Positions 29,983-39,725 of a stretch of DNA of 64,000 nt are shown here, in pieces. The notes beneath the pieces are model-generated. The model worked only from the letters and a program-made list of their open reading frames with translations, was not told the DNA's origin and did not search any database. The position numbers and the translations under genes are program-made. The number at the start of each line of letters is the position of its first letter. Position 1 is the first letter of the stretch. Source of the DNA: Streptomyces sp. NBC_00442 (GTDB taxonomy: Bacteria; Actinomycetota; Actinomycetes; Streptomycetales; Streptomycetaceae). Where the stretch lies: contig NZ_CP107918.1 of the NCBI RefSeq assembly GCF_036014195.1, forward strand, positions 2,976,001 through 3,040,000, read 5' to 3'.

Positions 29983-31182
29983 TCAGTTGGACGCGAGGAG
30001 CTTGAGCTCCGGGTGGGCCGTGCCGCCCTCGATCGCGGTGGAGGAGATGTGCGACTGGACGCGGGCGTCGACCGGGTCGTCGGCCGGGTCGTCGTGCACG
30101 ACGAGGTGCTCGTAGGTGGTGGAGCGCTGGGCGGGCACCCGGTCTGCCGTGCGGATCATGTCGATCATCTCGCGGAGGTTGGAGCGGTGCTTGGCACCGG
30201 CCGACGAGACGACGTTCTCCTCCAGCATGATCGAGCCGAGGTCGTCCGCGCCGTAGTGCAGGGTGAGCTGCCCGGCCTCCTTGCCGGTGGTCAGCCAGGA
30301 ACCCTGGATGTGGGCGACGTTGTCGAGGAAGATCCGCGCGATGGCGATCATGCGCAGGTACTCGAAGATGGTCGCCTGGGTGCGGCCCTTGAGGTGGTTG
30401 TTCTCGGGCTGGTAGGTGTACGGGATGAACGCGCGGAAGCCGCCCGTGCGGTCCTGTACGTCGCGGATCATGCGCAGGTGCTCGATGCGCTCGGCGTTGG
30501 TCTCGCCGGTGCCCATGAGCATGGTGGACGTCGACTCGACGCCCAGGCCGTGCGCGGTCTCCATGATCTCCAGCCACCGCTCGCCGGACTCCTTGAGCGG
30601 CGCGATCGCCTTGCGCGGCCGCTCCGGGAGGATCTCCGCGCCGGCGCCCGCGAACGAGTCGAGCCCGGCGGCGTGGATGCGGCTGATGGCCTCCTCCACA
30701 CTCACCTTGGAGATGCGGGCCATGTGCTCGACCTCGGAGGCGCCGAGGGAGTGGATGACCAGCTGCGGGTAGGCCTTCTTGATCGCCGAGAAGTGCTCTT
30801 CGTAGTACTCGACGCCGTAGTCGGGGTGGTGCCCGCCCTGGAACATGATCTGGGTGCCGCCGAGCTCGACGGTCTCCGCGCAGCGGCGCAGGATGTCGTC
30901 GAGGTCGCGCGTCCAGCCCTTGGCGGTGTCCTTGGGCGCGGCGTAGAACGCGCAGAACTTGCACGCCGTCACGCAGACGTTCGTGTAGTTGATGTTCCGC
31001 TCGATGATGTACGTCGCGATGTGCTCGGTACCGGCGTACCGGCGGCGGCGCACCGCGTCGGCGGCGGAGCCGAGCGCGTGCAGCGGCGCGGAGCGGTACA
31101 GGTCGAGCGCTTCCTCCGGGGTGATCCGCCCACCCTCGGCGGCGCGGTCGAGAACGGACTGGAGATCGGCCTTCTCAGTCAC
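29983..31182 (-). CDS. mqnC: Cyclic dehypoxanthinyl futalosine synthase (radical SAM)
   Basis: A 399-residue radical SAM enzyme that cyclises dehypoxanthine futalosine in the futalosine menaquinone pathway. The [4Fe-4S]-SAM motif is CVTACKFCAFY (CxxxCxxC) and the family-typical stretches are IIERNINYTNVCVTACKFC, MFQGGHHPDYGVEYYEE and TYQPENNHLKGRTQAT. Length matches characterised MqnC. The GTG at 31182 is preceded by GAAAGGGAC. Partner genes mqnA and mqnE are in this window; mqnB and mqnD are not. Confidence 0.94.
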   Translation of the reverse strand: MTEKADLQSVLDRAAEGGRITPEEALDLYRSAPLHALGSAADAVRRRRYAGTEHIATYIIERNINYTNVCVTACKFCAFYAAPKDTAKGWTRDLDDILRRCAETVELGGTQIMFQGGHHPDYGVEYYEEHFSAIKKAYPQLVIHSLGASEVEHMARISKVSVEEAISRIHAAGLDSFAGAGAEILPERPRKAIAPLKESGERWLEIMETAHGLGVESTSTMLMGTGETNAERIEHLRMIRDVQDRTGGFRAFIPYTYQPENNHLKGRTQATIFEYLRMIAIARIFLDNVAHIQGSWLTTGKEAGQLTLHYGADDLGSIMLEENVVSSAGAKHRSNLREMIDMIRTADRVPAQRSTTYEHLVVHDDPADDPVDARVQSHISSTAIEGGTAHPELKLLASN

Positions 31183-31271
31183 CGGGGGTGTCCCTTTCGG
31201 AAGGGTTACGGGCGGACCGATCCAGCGTACGGCAGCGGCCCTGCCCCGCTGATCGGGGGCCGCGAACCCGG

Positions 31272-32033
31272 CTAGGCGGTGGCCGCGCCGAGCAGCAGCC
31301 CGCAGAACGCTCCGGCGGTCAGGAACGGGCCGAGCGGGAAAGCCTCCTTGCGGCTCGCGCGGCGCAGCAGGAGGAGCCCGAGCCCGTACAGCGCGCCCAG
31401 GACGAGACCGAGCAGCGCGCCGGTCAGCAGGCACGGCAGGCCGTACCAGCCGAGCATGACGCCGAGGCCGAGCGCGAGCTTCACGTCGCCGAAGCCGAGT
31501 CCTGCCGGGTTGATCAGGAACAGCACGCCGTATCCGCCGCCGAGCGCGAGCCCGCCGAGCAGGGCGGCCGGCCAGGCACCGGCGTGCCCGGGGACGAGCG
31601 AGGCCGGCCCGAGCAGCACGACCGCGGCGCCGGCCAGCGGGAGGGTGAGGACGTCGGGCAGCCGGTGAACGGCGAGGTCGACGAGACAGAGCAGCACCGC
31701 GATCGGGGCGAGCAGCAGCCAGACCACGAGTTCGGGGCGGGGCCCGGTGGCGGCGGCGAGGGCGGCGCAGACGAACGCGGTGACCAGGCCCGTGGTGAGC
31801 GGCCGCGCGTGACCGGCCGCATCGCCGCAGGTCCGGCACCGGGCAGGCCCCAGCCATCCTTCCCAGGCGCCCGCCAAGGGGTGCCCGGCCGGACAGTCGG
31901 CATGCCAGGTCCTGTCGGGTGCGACGGCGAGCCGGTACGCGGGCCGCGGCAGAAGCCGCCCCACGCCCGCGCCCCACCCGGCCGCCACGGCGATCAGCGT
32001 CGCGTCCACCGTTGTGGTCACCGTTGTGTTCAC
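31272..32033 (-). CDS. Prepilin peptidase (A24 family)
   Basis: A 253-residue polytopic aspartic protease that cuts type IV prepilin-like or Tad-pilin leaders at the inner membrane. The two catalytic Asp lie in LCLVDLAVHRLPDVLTLP and in the G-x-G-D-x-K motif GLGFGDVKLALG. Cys residues (CPAGH...CRTCG) resemble the metal-binding Cys pairs of the N-terminal loop, though spacing differs. About seven helices are visible. No pilin or pilus ATPase gene is nearby. The GTG at 32033 is used; the frame continues upstream without similarity. Confidence 0.85.
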   Translation of the reverse strand: MNTTVTTTVDATLIAVAAGWGAGVGRLLPRPAYRLAVAPDRTWHADCPAGHPLAGAWEGWLGPARCRTCGDAAGHARPLTTGLVTAFVCAALAAATGPRPELVVWLLLAPIAVLLCLVDLAVHRLPDVLTLPLAGAAVVLLGPASLVPGHAGAWPAALLGGLALGGGYGVLFLINPAGLGFGDVKLALGLGVMLGWYGLPCLLTGALLGLVLGALYGLGLLLLRRASRKEAFPLGPFLTAGAFCGLLLGAATA

Positions 32034-32121
32034 CGGACCAGGGTGCCCGCAGGCCCCTGGCCGCCGCTGCGAAACGGGTGTCACGGAGCCGATCCGTGTG
32101 CGGCCGGACGGCGCGGGCGCG

Positions 32122-32706
32122 TCACACGGTCCTGCCGTCCCCCCGGGTGTCACGGAAGCCGAGGATGCCGATCGACGCGTCGAGGAGGGTGCCGGCCCGG
32201 GTGAGCGCGGACGTGTCGGCCGGTTCGAGGACGAGGGCGACCGCCAAGTCCGTGGCGTCGACGGAGCCTTCCGCCGTGCCGGTGCGTTCGATGCCCAGGT
32301 GTCCCACGGCCCGCCGGATCGTGACGACGGCCCCCGGTCGCCGGAGCGTCACGTCCCTGCCCGGCCCGGACGGCCCGGTGGAACGGTAGACGTAACTCCG
32401 CTCGCCACACCGGACGTCGAGCCACCGTGACGCCTTCAGGAACCCTTCGCCCCGGAGGTCGAGGGCCACCTCCGTACCGTCCAGGGTGAGCCGTCCGCCG
32501 GGCAGCGCGGGGCGGCCTCCCTCCCGGCCGCTCGTGAAGACGGCCCGCGGGAGGCGGTCGCCGTCGACCACGACCTGGTTCCTGCACCCGCTCTGTTTCG
32601 TCACCTCGGCGCACACGGTGACGGCGCCGAACGGACCCATCAGGCCGCGGTATCCGTGCACGGTGGCCGAATGGATCGGGGTCAGATCGAAGGTGAACGG
32701 TTCCAT
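32122..32706 (-). CDS. Unrecognised protein, paralogue 1 of a three-copy local family
   Basis: A 194-residue protein whose family I do not recognise. It shares a scaffold with the two proteins at 33194-33775 and 33788-34372: an opening F-x-F-(D/E)-L, a GPFGAV box, the strand LTLDGTEVALDL, an RSYVYRS-like segment, and the closing DATDLAVALVLEPADTSALT. Soluble, with no signal peptide or membrane helix; mostly beta-strand in appearance. Start is ATG at 32706 with GAAAGGGG 5 nt upstream (GTG at 32709 would overlap the ribosome site). It is divergent from the other two copies across 144 nt. Confidence 0.7.
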   Translation of the reverse strand: MEPFTFDLTPIHSATVHGYRGLMGPFGAVTVCAEVTKQSGCRNQVVVDGDRLPRAVFTSGREGGRPALPGGRLTLDGTEVALDLRGEGFLKASRWLDVRCGERSYVYRSTGPSGPGRDVTLRRPGAVVTIRRAVGHLGIERTGTAEGSVDATDLAVALVLEPADTSALTRAGTLLDASIGILGFRDTRGDGRTV

Positions 32707-32850
32707 CACCCCTTTCTCTCACGCCACTCGGCGACGGGGACAACCGGTACCGGGGAGCGGAACGGTCCGCCGGCCGGGACTGGCGAAATCGCGTACCGCC
32801 TGGTTAGCGTCGTCCTGCTCGACGCCACGACCACAGCTCCAGGAGTACGT

Positions 32851-33186
32851 ATGAGCCGCCCCACCACACCGACGGCCCTCGGGGCGACCGGTGTGTACAC
32901 CGAGAAGGTCCCCATGGCCTGGTCGGGCAGCTGCGTCGGCGGCTGCCTCGCCGCAGTCGCGTACATGGGCGTGGACTCGATACCCCAGGACACCGGTGTG
33001 TGGCTGATCGTGTCCGCGCTCTTTCTGCTCCTCCCGCTGCCCCGTCTGGCGGTCCCGATCTCCAGGGCGATCCACAACCGGATCAGCGTCGGGATCCGTG
33101 CGCGCCAGGGCGAGCCGCTCCGCATCGCCACGCGTGACCGCGGGGCCTTTCTCGGGACGTTCGCCGGCGCCACGGCTGTGCGGTAG
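32851..33186 (+). CDS. Small membrane protein leading the paralogue cassette
   Basis: A 111-residue protein with two hydrophobic helices (SCVGGCLAAVAYMGV and GVWLIVSALFLLLPLPRLAV) and a basic C-terminus. The ATG at 32851 has AGGAG seven bases upstream. Only 7 nt separate its stop from the next gene, so it heads a likely three-gene operon with the two ~194-residue paralogues. Family not recognised; a membrane anchor or small transporter-like role would be a guess. Confidence 0.7.
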   Translation: MSRPTTPTALGATGVYTEKVPMAWSGSCVGGCLAAVAYMGVDSIPQDTGVWLIVSALFLLLPLPRLAVPISRAIHNRISVGIRARQGEPLRIATRDRGAFLGTFAGATAVR

Positions 33187-33193
33187 GCGACAC

Positions 33194-33775
33194 GTGCCCA
33201 CCTTCGCCTTCGAGCTGCGCACGTTCAGGAACAGAAGAGAGACCGGCCGCAGGGGAACCGTCGGACCGTTCGGCGAAGTCACCACGAGGCGGCCGAAGAC
33301 GACGTTCTGGCGCGGCGCGGACATTCCCGGATTCGGCGAAGTACGGCTGGAAAGTGAAGGCCTGCCGGACACGCGGTACCGCTTCGGCGCTTCGAGCGCC
33401 GACCACGACGTGGATCGTGGGCACCTTTTCGTCGAGGGCACCGAGATGTCCTTCGACTACGACCGACGGGCCTTCAGGAACAGATCCCGAGCGCTGACCA
33501 TCCACGGGGAGCACCGCGACTACACCTACTCCGTACTCCAGGTGCATCGCCGCGTCGTCCTCGAACGTCCAGGGATACGCGTCGGTTTCGAACGCGGGAA
33601 GAGTTCCACGGGAAAGGGCGGCAGCAGCTTCGGCGTCGCCACAGGTGATGTGGACGCCCTGGACATGGCGCTGGCCATCATTTTCGAAGAGGTCAACACG
33701 TCTGCTCTGACATCCATGGGTGCCACCTCAGCCATGATCAACAAGATTGCCAACCTTCCCCGGTCCAATGAGTAA
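33194..33775 (+). CDS. Unrecognised protein, paralogue 2 of a three-copy local family
   Basis: A 193-residue soluble protein from a GTG start 7 nt after the small membrane-protein gene. It shares the scaffold of its neighbours: FAFELRTF, GTVGPFGEVTT, LFVEGTEMSFDYD, RAFRNRSRALTIHGEHRDYTY (read in parts) and DALDMALAIIFEEVNTSALTS. No known catalytic signature, signal peptide or membrane helix. The 12-nt gap to the next gene implies co-transcription. All three copies keep the same closing motif, which suggests a maintained role. Confidence 0.7.
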   Translation: MPTFAFELRTFRNRRETGRRGTVGPFGEVTTRRPKTTFWRGADIPGFGEVRLESEGLPDTRYRFGASSADHDVDRGHLFVEGTEMSFDYDRRAFRNRSRALTIHGEHRDYTYSVLQVHRRVVLERPGIRVGFERGKSSTGKGGSSFGVATGDVDALDMALAIIFEEVNTSALTSMGATSAMINKIANLPRSNE

Positions 33776-33787
33776 GCGGCAGGAAAA

Positions 33788-34372
33788 ATGAGCGACGTCA
33801 CCTTCGAGCTGCGCAGCTACTGGACGAAGACGCACCTCGGTATCGCGGGACCCGCGGGGCCGTTCGGCGAGGTGTCCACGAGAGAGTCGAGGCCCCGACT
33901 TCGCTCCAAGCTTCAACTCCCGTACCAAGGGGTCGAATTGCTAGGCGACGCCATGCCGGAAGCGGCGTACCGCTCACCCGGCACGAAGACCGAATGCACG
34001 CCGGACAGCACGCTCACCGTCGACGGGGTGGCGGCGGAGTTCGACTTCAACAGGCGCGCCCTGCGCAACACCTCCCGGGCCCTGCACATCGCCTGGGGAG
34101 AACGCCGCTACACCTACACCGTCCTGCGGGTCTTCCGCAGCTTCGCGCTGGAGCGCGACGGCGTGCGGGTCGCCTTCCAGGAGCGCACCGAGGGCAAGGA
34201 GCGGGTGCACGCGGGGAGCATGACCGGCGCGGCGGACGCGGTCGACCTGGCCATCGCCGTTCTGCTCCAGCGCGTCGACACCTCCGCGCTCACCTCGGTC
34301 GGTGCGGTGTCGATGGCCCTGGACGCGGTGTTCTCGCGGGGGAGCGGCGAGCCGGTCGACTGCTCCGACTGA
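33788..34372 (+). CDS. Unrecognised protein, paralogue 3 of a three-copy local family
   Basis: A 194-residue soluble protein, last of the cassette. ATG at 33788 is preceded by GCAGGAAAA. It shares VTFELRSY, PAGPFGEVST, TLTVDGVAAEFDF, NRRALRNTSRALHIAWGERR and DAVDLAIAVLLQRVDTSALTSVG with the copies at 33194 and 32122. It is closest to paralogue 2, with many identical blocks. The product ends in an acidic, Cys-containing tail (EPVDCSD). Convergent with the gene at 34404. Function unknown. Confidence 0.7.
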   Translation: MSDVTFELRSYWTKTHLGIAGPAGPFGEVSTRESRPRLRSKLQLPYQGVELLGDAMPEAAYRSPGTKTECTPDSTLTVDGVAAEFDFNRRALRNTSRALHIAWGERRYTYTVLRVFRSFALERDGVRVAFQERTEGKERVHAGSMTGAADAVDLAIAVLLQRVDTSALTSVGAVSMALDAVFSRGSGEPVDCSD

Positions 34373-34403
34373 TCCGACCGACCCGGGCCGTGGCCGCGCG
34401 CCC

Positions 34404-35099
34404 TCAGCCGTCCCCCAGGAACGCGTACGCGAAGGCCAGGCGGCGGTCCAGCCAGTCCTGCTCGACCCTCAGGAGCTTGACGCTCTCGGACACCATCACC
34501 GCATCGCCGTCCGCCACCCATTCCAGCGTCCTGGCCTTGCGCTGGGGGCCGTGGGAGTCGTCGGGCCCCAGGCCCGTCACGATGTTCAGCACCTCGGGAA
34601 CGAAGTTCTCCGCCGCCCGGTGGGCCAGCCGCGCGGGGTGCCACTGGTTGCGCCCGACGACGTCCGGGTGACCGGGCTGGTGCATCCGCCAGGTGTGCTT
34701 GAAGAGCCTTCCCGACGGCGGGATCCGCCGCAGGGTGCCGATGGGCCGGTGTTCGGCGTCGTACACCTCGTAGCGGCTTTCACCGTCCGGGAGTTCCCGT
34801 GCCACGAGGTAGCACAGCAGGCGCTGGGATTCCGCGTCCTCGTAGAGGCAGCGGTCCATGGCGGTCGGCGGGACCGGGGGTGTGGAGCGGGCGACGTAGG
34901 CGCAGGGGGCGAACACCTGCCCGTCGCCGCTGCCCGCCGGTACGCGGATGGCGCGCGGGCCGCGCACCGGGCGGGGGCGCCTCTTCGTGGCGGGGCGCTC
35001 CATCGAGCCGATGGTGAACTCCCGCACCCCCGCCCACGCGACGGGCGCCACCGGCGCCTCCTCGCGCGTCTCGCGGCCCTCGCGTCGCCTGAAGGCCAC
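34404..35099 (-). CDS. Hypothetical protein, possibly a LURP-one/tubby-like beta-barrel fold
   Basis: A 231-residue soluble protein. After a basic, Pro-rich N-terminus (about 60 residues) it has strands such as SRYEVYDAEHRPIGTLRRIP followed by LFKHTWRMHQPGHPDVVGRN. This resembles the alternating pattern of LURP-one-related or scramblase-type domains, but that is only an inference. The GTG at 35099 has AAAGGAGAG 6 nt upstream, a strong ribosome site. It is convergent with the paralogue at 33788 and precedes nothing obvious. No paralogue of the ~194-residue family is evident in it. Confidence 0.6.
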   Translation of the reverse strand: MAFRRREGRETREEAPVAPVAWAGVREFTIGSMERPATKRRPRPVRGPRAIRVPAGSGDGQVFAPCAYVARSTPPVPPTAMDRCLYEDAESQRLLCYLVARELPDGESRYEVYDAEHRPIGTLRRIPPSGRLFKHTWRMHQPGHPDVVGRNQWHPARLAHRAAENFVPEVLNIVTGLGPDDSHGPQRKARTLEWVADGDAVMVSESVKLLRVEQDWLDRRLAFAYAFLGDG

Positions 35100-35149
35100 G
35101 TCCGCTCTCCTTTGATCGCCGGTGATTACGTGCCGCCGTCCGACCGCCG

Positions 35150-35605
35150 CTAGGACAGGTGCGGCTGCGTGTAGACGAGGACGGGGACGTGCGGCGCGAA
35201 CGCGTCGACCGCGGCCTGGAGGCGTTCCGGGTCGAGGCGCCAGAAGTTGATGGGCCGGCTGGCCTTGAGCAACTCGTAATCGACGTGCGGGACCAGCGTC
35301 GCGGCCCTTTCACGGCTCATACGGCTGTTCATGCCGGGCAGCGGGGGCGCGCCGGCCTTCCTCTGCACACCGATGTGGTTGATTCCGTTGCCGGCGGTCA
35401 GCTGGCGCCACACCACCATGGCCGTGATGTCCTGCCAGGGCACGAAGGCCAGCTGGCTCTCGTACCGCGCGGGGGCTCCCCCCAGCAGGACGCCGTCGGC
35501 GTCGACGCGGAACGCGACCAGCCTCTTCCACTTGTGGCCGCCGAGGAGCTGGAACGGCGTACGCCTGAAATGGGCTTCGTATACGGGCGCGTTCTCATCG
35601 TTCAT
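35150..35605 (-). CDS. Hypothetical protein with PH-like strand pattern
   Basis: A 151-residue soluble protein. The N-terminal half (FQLLGGHKWKRLVAFRVDADG, then VLLGGAPARYESQLAFVPWQDI) reads as beta strands of a PH-like or similar small fold. No catalytic motif is evident. The ATG is at 35605. It lies between the 231-residue hypothetical gene and the kinase gene on the same strand; gaps of about 50 nt on either side allow co-transcription. Confidence 0.6.
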   Translation of the reverse strand: MNDENAPVYEAHFRRTPFQLLGGHKWKRLVAFRVDADGVLLGGAPARYESQLAFVPWQDITAMVVWRQLTAGNGINHIGVQRKAGAPPLPGMNSRMSRERAATLVPHVDYELLKASRPINFWRLDPERLQAAVDAFAPHVPVLVYTQPHLS

Positions 35606-35651
35606 GACGCGGTTCAGCCTAATGCGGCAGCCGAGCGGGGCGCCGGGTGGG

Positions 35652-37484
35652 CTACTGCTTCGTGAGCGTCCCCGTCGGGCGGCCCGCGGCCGCCTCCTGC
35701 GACGCGAAGCGGAGCCTGCCGTCCGGCTGGAGGGTGTACGTCATCGTCGCGGTGGCCCCGGTGCAGCCGAAGGTCGACCGCTGCGCCGGGTCGGTGCGTT
35801 CGGTGATGTGCAGCACCGTGGCGGTGGCGGAGTCCAGAGCGCCGACACCGTGGCACTCCAGGGGACCGACGGTCGTGGTGGTGCGCACCACGTCCGTTCC
35901 CTTCGCGCCCTTGGTGATCACCGCGGTGTACTCGTACCCCGAGGTGCCGTTGTCCTGGGTGAGTACGCCTTTCCAGGTGCCGACGAACTCACCTGCCACG
36001 GAGCCCAGTCGACTCTCCCCCGCGGGCGGCGACGCGGCCGGTGTCGGGGCGTGCGAACCGGTCGCCGCCGGGGCCGAACTCGCGGGATTGGCGCCGGTGT
36101 TGGCCGTGCGGCCGCCCGGCAGCAGGTCGTAGAGGAACGCCGCGCCGACCGTCACCGTGGCCAGCGCTCCGGCCACCGCGAGCGCCACCGTGCAGCTGAT
36201 CCTCCGGCCGCGGCCGCGTTCGCCCGGTTCGGCGGCGGTCGCCACGGACAGGGCCACGCGCGGGCCGCGGTCGGCGGGGCTCGGCGGGGCGGAGGGCCGC
36301 GGGGGCGTGCGGGGGCCGGGGAACGGGCCCGGTTCCGCGTGGCCGGACGAGTCCGCCTCCGTGAGGTCGGGCGAGCCTGGTTCCGCAGACCGCGGGCCCG
36401 GTTCGGCCCGACCGTACGAGGCGTCCGGCGGGCCGAAGACACCGGCCCCGGAGCCCGAGCCGGAGCCCGAGCCGGCCGGATGGCCGTCCCCGGGGGTCCC
36501 CGCCTCGCCGCCGAGCGCCGGGCCGCCGATCGCCGCGCTGCTGAACGGGATCGGGCCCGAGCCGGAGACCGCGTCCTTCGGCTCCAGGTCGAGCAGCCGC
36601 ACCGCCGAGCGGCTGACCTCCTCGACGAGGGGGCCCGGCAGCCAGCCCCCGCGCACCAGCTCCGCCGCGCCGGCCGGGGCGAGACGGGCCGCGAGGGCGG
36701 CCGGGGCCGGGCGGTCGGCGGGCGCCTTGGCCAGGCAGGCCGCGACCGCCTCGCGCACGTCGCCCGCGAGGGCCGCGCCCAGTTCGGGCGGCTCGTGCAC
36801 GACCTTGTAGAGGAGCGCGGCCGAGGAGTCGCCGGGGAAGGGCGGCTCGCCGGTCGCCGCGTACGCGAGGACGGCACCCAAGGAGAAGAGGTCCGCGGCG
36901 CCGGTCGCTCCCCGGCCGAGGATCTGCTCCGGCGCCATGTAGCCGGGCGATCCGATGGAGACGCCGGTCGCGGTGAGCGAGGCCGTGCCGTCGGTGGCGC
37001 GGGCGATGCCGAAGTCGATGAGCCGGGGGCCGTCGAGGGTGAGCAGCACGTTGGACGGCTTCACGTCGCGGTGGACGAGGCCGAGCGCGTGGACGGCGGC
37101 CAGCGCCTCGGCGAGCCCGGCTCCGAGGGCGCGTACCGCCCGTTCGGGCAGCGGGCCGTGGTCCAGGACGGCCTGGGTGAGCGAGGGGCCTGCGACATAG
37201 CCCGTCGCCACCCACGGAACCGGCGCCTCCGGGTCGGCGTCGAGCACCGGCGCGGTCCACTGGCCGCCCACCCTGCGGGCCGCCTCGACCTCGTGCCGGA
37301 ACCGCGCCCTGAACTGTTCGTCGAGCGCGAAGTGGGGGTGCACCACCTTGACCGCGACGGTGCGGCCGCCCGCGCTGCGCCCCAGGTACACGCGGCCCAT
37401 GCCGCCCGCGCCGAGCCGGCCCAGCAGCCGGTAGGAGCCGATCGTGTGCGGTTCGCCCGCTTCCAGCGGCTGCAACGACTGCAT
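35652..37484 (-). CDS. Membrane Ser/Thr protein kinase
   Basis: A 610-residue eukaryotic-type kinase. The kinase domain (about residues 17-275) has the Gly-loop GRLGAGGMGRVYLG, Lys46, the HRD triad at 138-140 with VKPSN, DFG at 157-159 and APE at 184-186, so it looks active. A long Pro/Ser/Glu linker follows, then one membrane helix (ALAVAGALATVTVGAAFLYDL) and an extracytoplasmic domain of about 170 residues with Cys that may form a disulfide. No PASTA repeats are seen. It may sense an extracellular signal. It is divergent from the esterase gene. Confidence 0.92.
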   Translation of the reverse strand: MQSLQPLEAGEPHTIGSYRLLGRLGAGGMGRVYLGRSAGGRTVAVKVVHPHFALDEQFRARFRHEVEAARRVGGQWTAPVLDADPEAPVPWVATGYVAGPSLTQAVLDHGPLPERAVRALGAGLAEALAAVHALGLVHRDVKPSNVLLTLDGPRLIDFGIARATDGTASLTATGVSIGSPGYMAPEQILGRGATGAADLFSLGAVLAYAATGEPPFPGDSSAALLYKVVHEPPELGAALAGDVREAVAACLAKAPADRPAPAALAARLAPAGAAELVRGGWLPGPLVEEVSRSAVRLLDLEPKDAVSGSGPIPFSSAAIGGPALGGEAGTPGDGHPAGSGSGSGSGAGVFGPPDASYGRAEPGPRSAEPGSPDLTEADSSGHAEPGPFPGPRTPPRPSAPPSPADRGPRVALSVATAAEPGERGRGRRISCTVALAVAGALATVTVGAAFLYDLLPGGRTANTGANPASSAPAATGSHAPTPAASPPAGESRLGSVAGEFVGTWKGVLTQDNGTSGYEYTAVITKGAKGTDVVRTTTTVGPLECHGVGALDSATATVLHITERTDPAQRSTFGCTGATATMTYTLQPDGRLRFASQEAAAGRPTGTLTKQ

Positions 37485-37759
37485 CGCGGTGCTCCCCCCA
37501 CGCCCACCAGTTCAAGCCGGTCGCACAGCAGCGTAGAGGCGTACGTGCTCGGGATCACCCCCGGCCGGGAGGGATCCCGGCCGGCGCGAGCGAACCGAAC
37601 GGCGCGTTCCGCACTCTTGACTGGCGTGGTTCGTGGCCGATCGCCCACAATTCCGCACGGGCCGCGCCCGCCCACCCCAAGCGTCCCCCACCCCTGGTCC
37701 CCGGCCCCCCGGCCCCCAGATCCACCGATCCACCGATCCCAGATGCACGGAGCCCCCGA

Positions 37760-38806
37760 ATGAACCGTCGCCGTCCCGCCGCCCTGATAGGAGCCGCCGT
37801 CATCGGCTCGATCGTGCTGGTCACCGGCTGCTCGGACGAGGGCAAGCCGGTCAGCTTCGACTCGGGGCCGAGCGGCCCGTCCGCCCAGGCCTCGATCCAG
37901 GGCGGACAGAAGAACGGTGAGGCCTCCGCGAAGAACGGCGCCGGCGCGCAGACGCTGCTGCCGACCGGGCCGAAGGCCGAGTTCACCACGCAGAGCTCGC
38001 TCGGCGACGGCACCAAGATCGGCGTGACGACACTCAAGGGCGCGAAGTCGGGGTTCACGGGCAAGGTGTGGGTGTGGGCGCCCAAGCAGTACTTCGACGC
38101 CAAGTACCGCGACAGCGGCTTCCCGGTGCTCATCGCGCTGCCGGGCGGAAACGGTTACCCCAAGAACTACTGGATGGGCACCGACCTGAAGCTGCAGAGC
38201 AGCATCAGCGAATGGTCCAAGACCGGCAAGAGCCTGCCGTTCATCGTCGTCATGCCGGTCCTCAACCCGGACGCCAAGCACTACTACGACGGCAGCGACA
38301 TTCCGGGGCAGCCGAAGATGGGCACCTGGATGACGGAGGACGTGCCGGACCTGGTGCGGGCCAACTTCCGCACCTTCAAGTCCCGCGACGGCTGGGCCTT
38401 CATGGGCTCCTCGTCGGGCGGCTTCGTCGGCCTGAAGTCGGTGCTCAAGCGCCCCGACCTGTTCAAGGCCGCGATCGCCTCCGGCCCGGACATCGTGCCG
38501 GACTCGCCGCTGTGGGCCGGCCACGACGCCGAGAAGCAGGCGAACAACCCGGAGAAGCTGGCGCAGGACCTCATCGACAGGAAGGGGCCCGAGGTCGCCC
38601 TCGCCTTCCAGGTCGGCACCAAGGAGACCACCGTCGTGCCGAAGGTCGAGCAGTTCATCAAGACGTACGGCAAGGGCCCGGTGAAGACCCGCCTCCAGAC
38701 GATCCAGGGCGGCACCCACAACGCCCACACCTACGTGACGGGCATGGGCGAGGGGACCATGGAGTGGATCAGCAAGCAGATGCTGGCCCCGGTCCCGTCA
38801 CCCTGA
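37760..38806 (+). CDS. Lipoprotein esterase (esterase D/antigen 85-like alpha/beta hydrolase)
   Basis: A 348-residue exported hydrolase. A lipoprotein signal with lipobox LVTGC opens the protein, then a Gly/Gln/Ser-rich linker. The alpha/beta-hydrolase core begins with GKVWVWAPKQYFD and has the nucleophile motif GSSSG (Ser218) in AFMGSSSGGFVGL, the oxyanion region LIALPGGNGYP and a C-terminal His in GGTHNAHTYV. This pattern is of the esterase D / mycolyltransferase family (PF00756). Substrate is not predictable. Its promoter region faces that of the kinase. Confidence 0.85.
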   Translation: MNRRRPAALIGAAVIGSIVLVTGCSDEGKPVSFDSGPSGPSAQASIQGGQKNGEASAKNGAGAQTLLPTGPKAEFTTQSSLGDGTKIGVTTLKGAKSGFTGKVWVWAPKQYFDAKYRDSGFPVLIALPGGNGYPKNYWMGTDLKLQSSISEWSKTGKSLPFIVVMPVLNPDAKHYYDGSDIPGQPKMGTWMTEDVPDLVRANFRTFKSRDGWAFMGSSSGGFVGLKSVLKRPDLFKAAIASGPDIVPDSPLWAGHDAEKQANNPEKLAQDLIDRKGPEVALAFQVGTKETTVVPKVEQFIKTYGKGPVKTRLQTIQGGTHNAHTYVTGMGEGTMEWISKQMLAPVPSP

Positions 38807-38849
38807 CCGCGTCCCGAGCGCGTCCCGCTTCCCGAACCGGGACGGGCCG

Positions 38850-39725
<876 letters not shown>

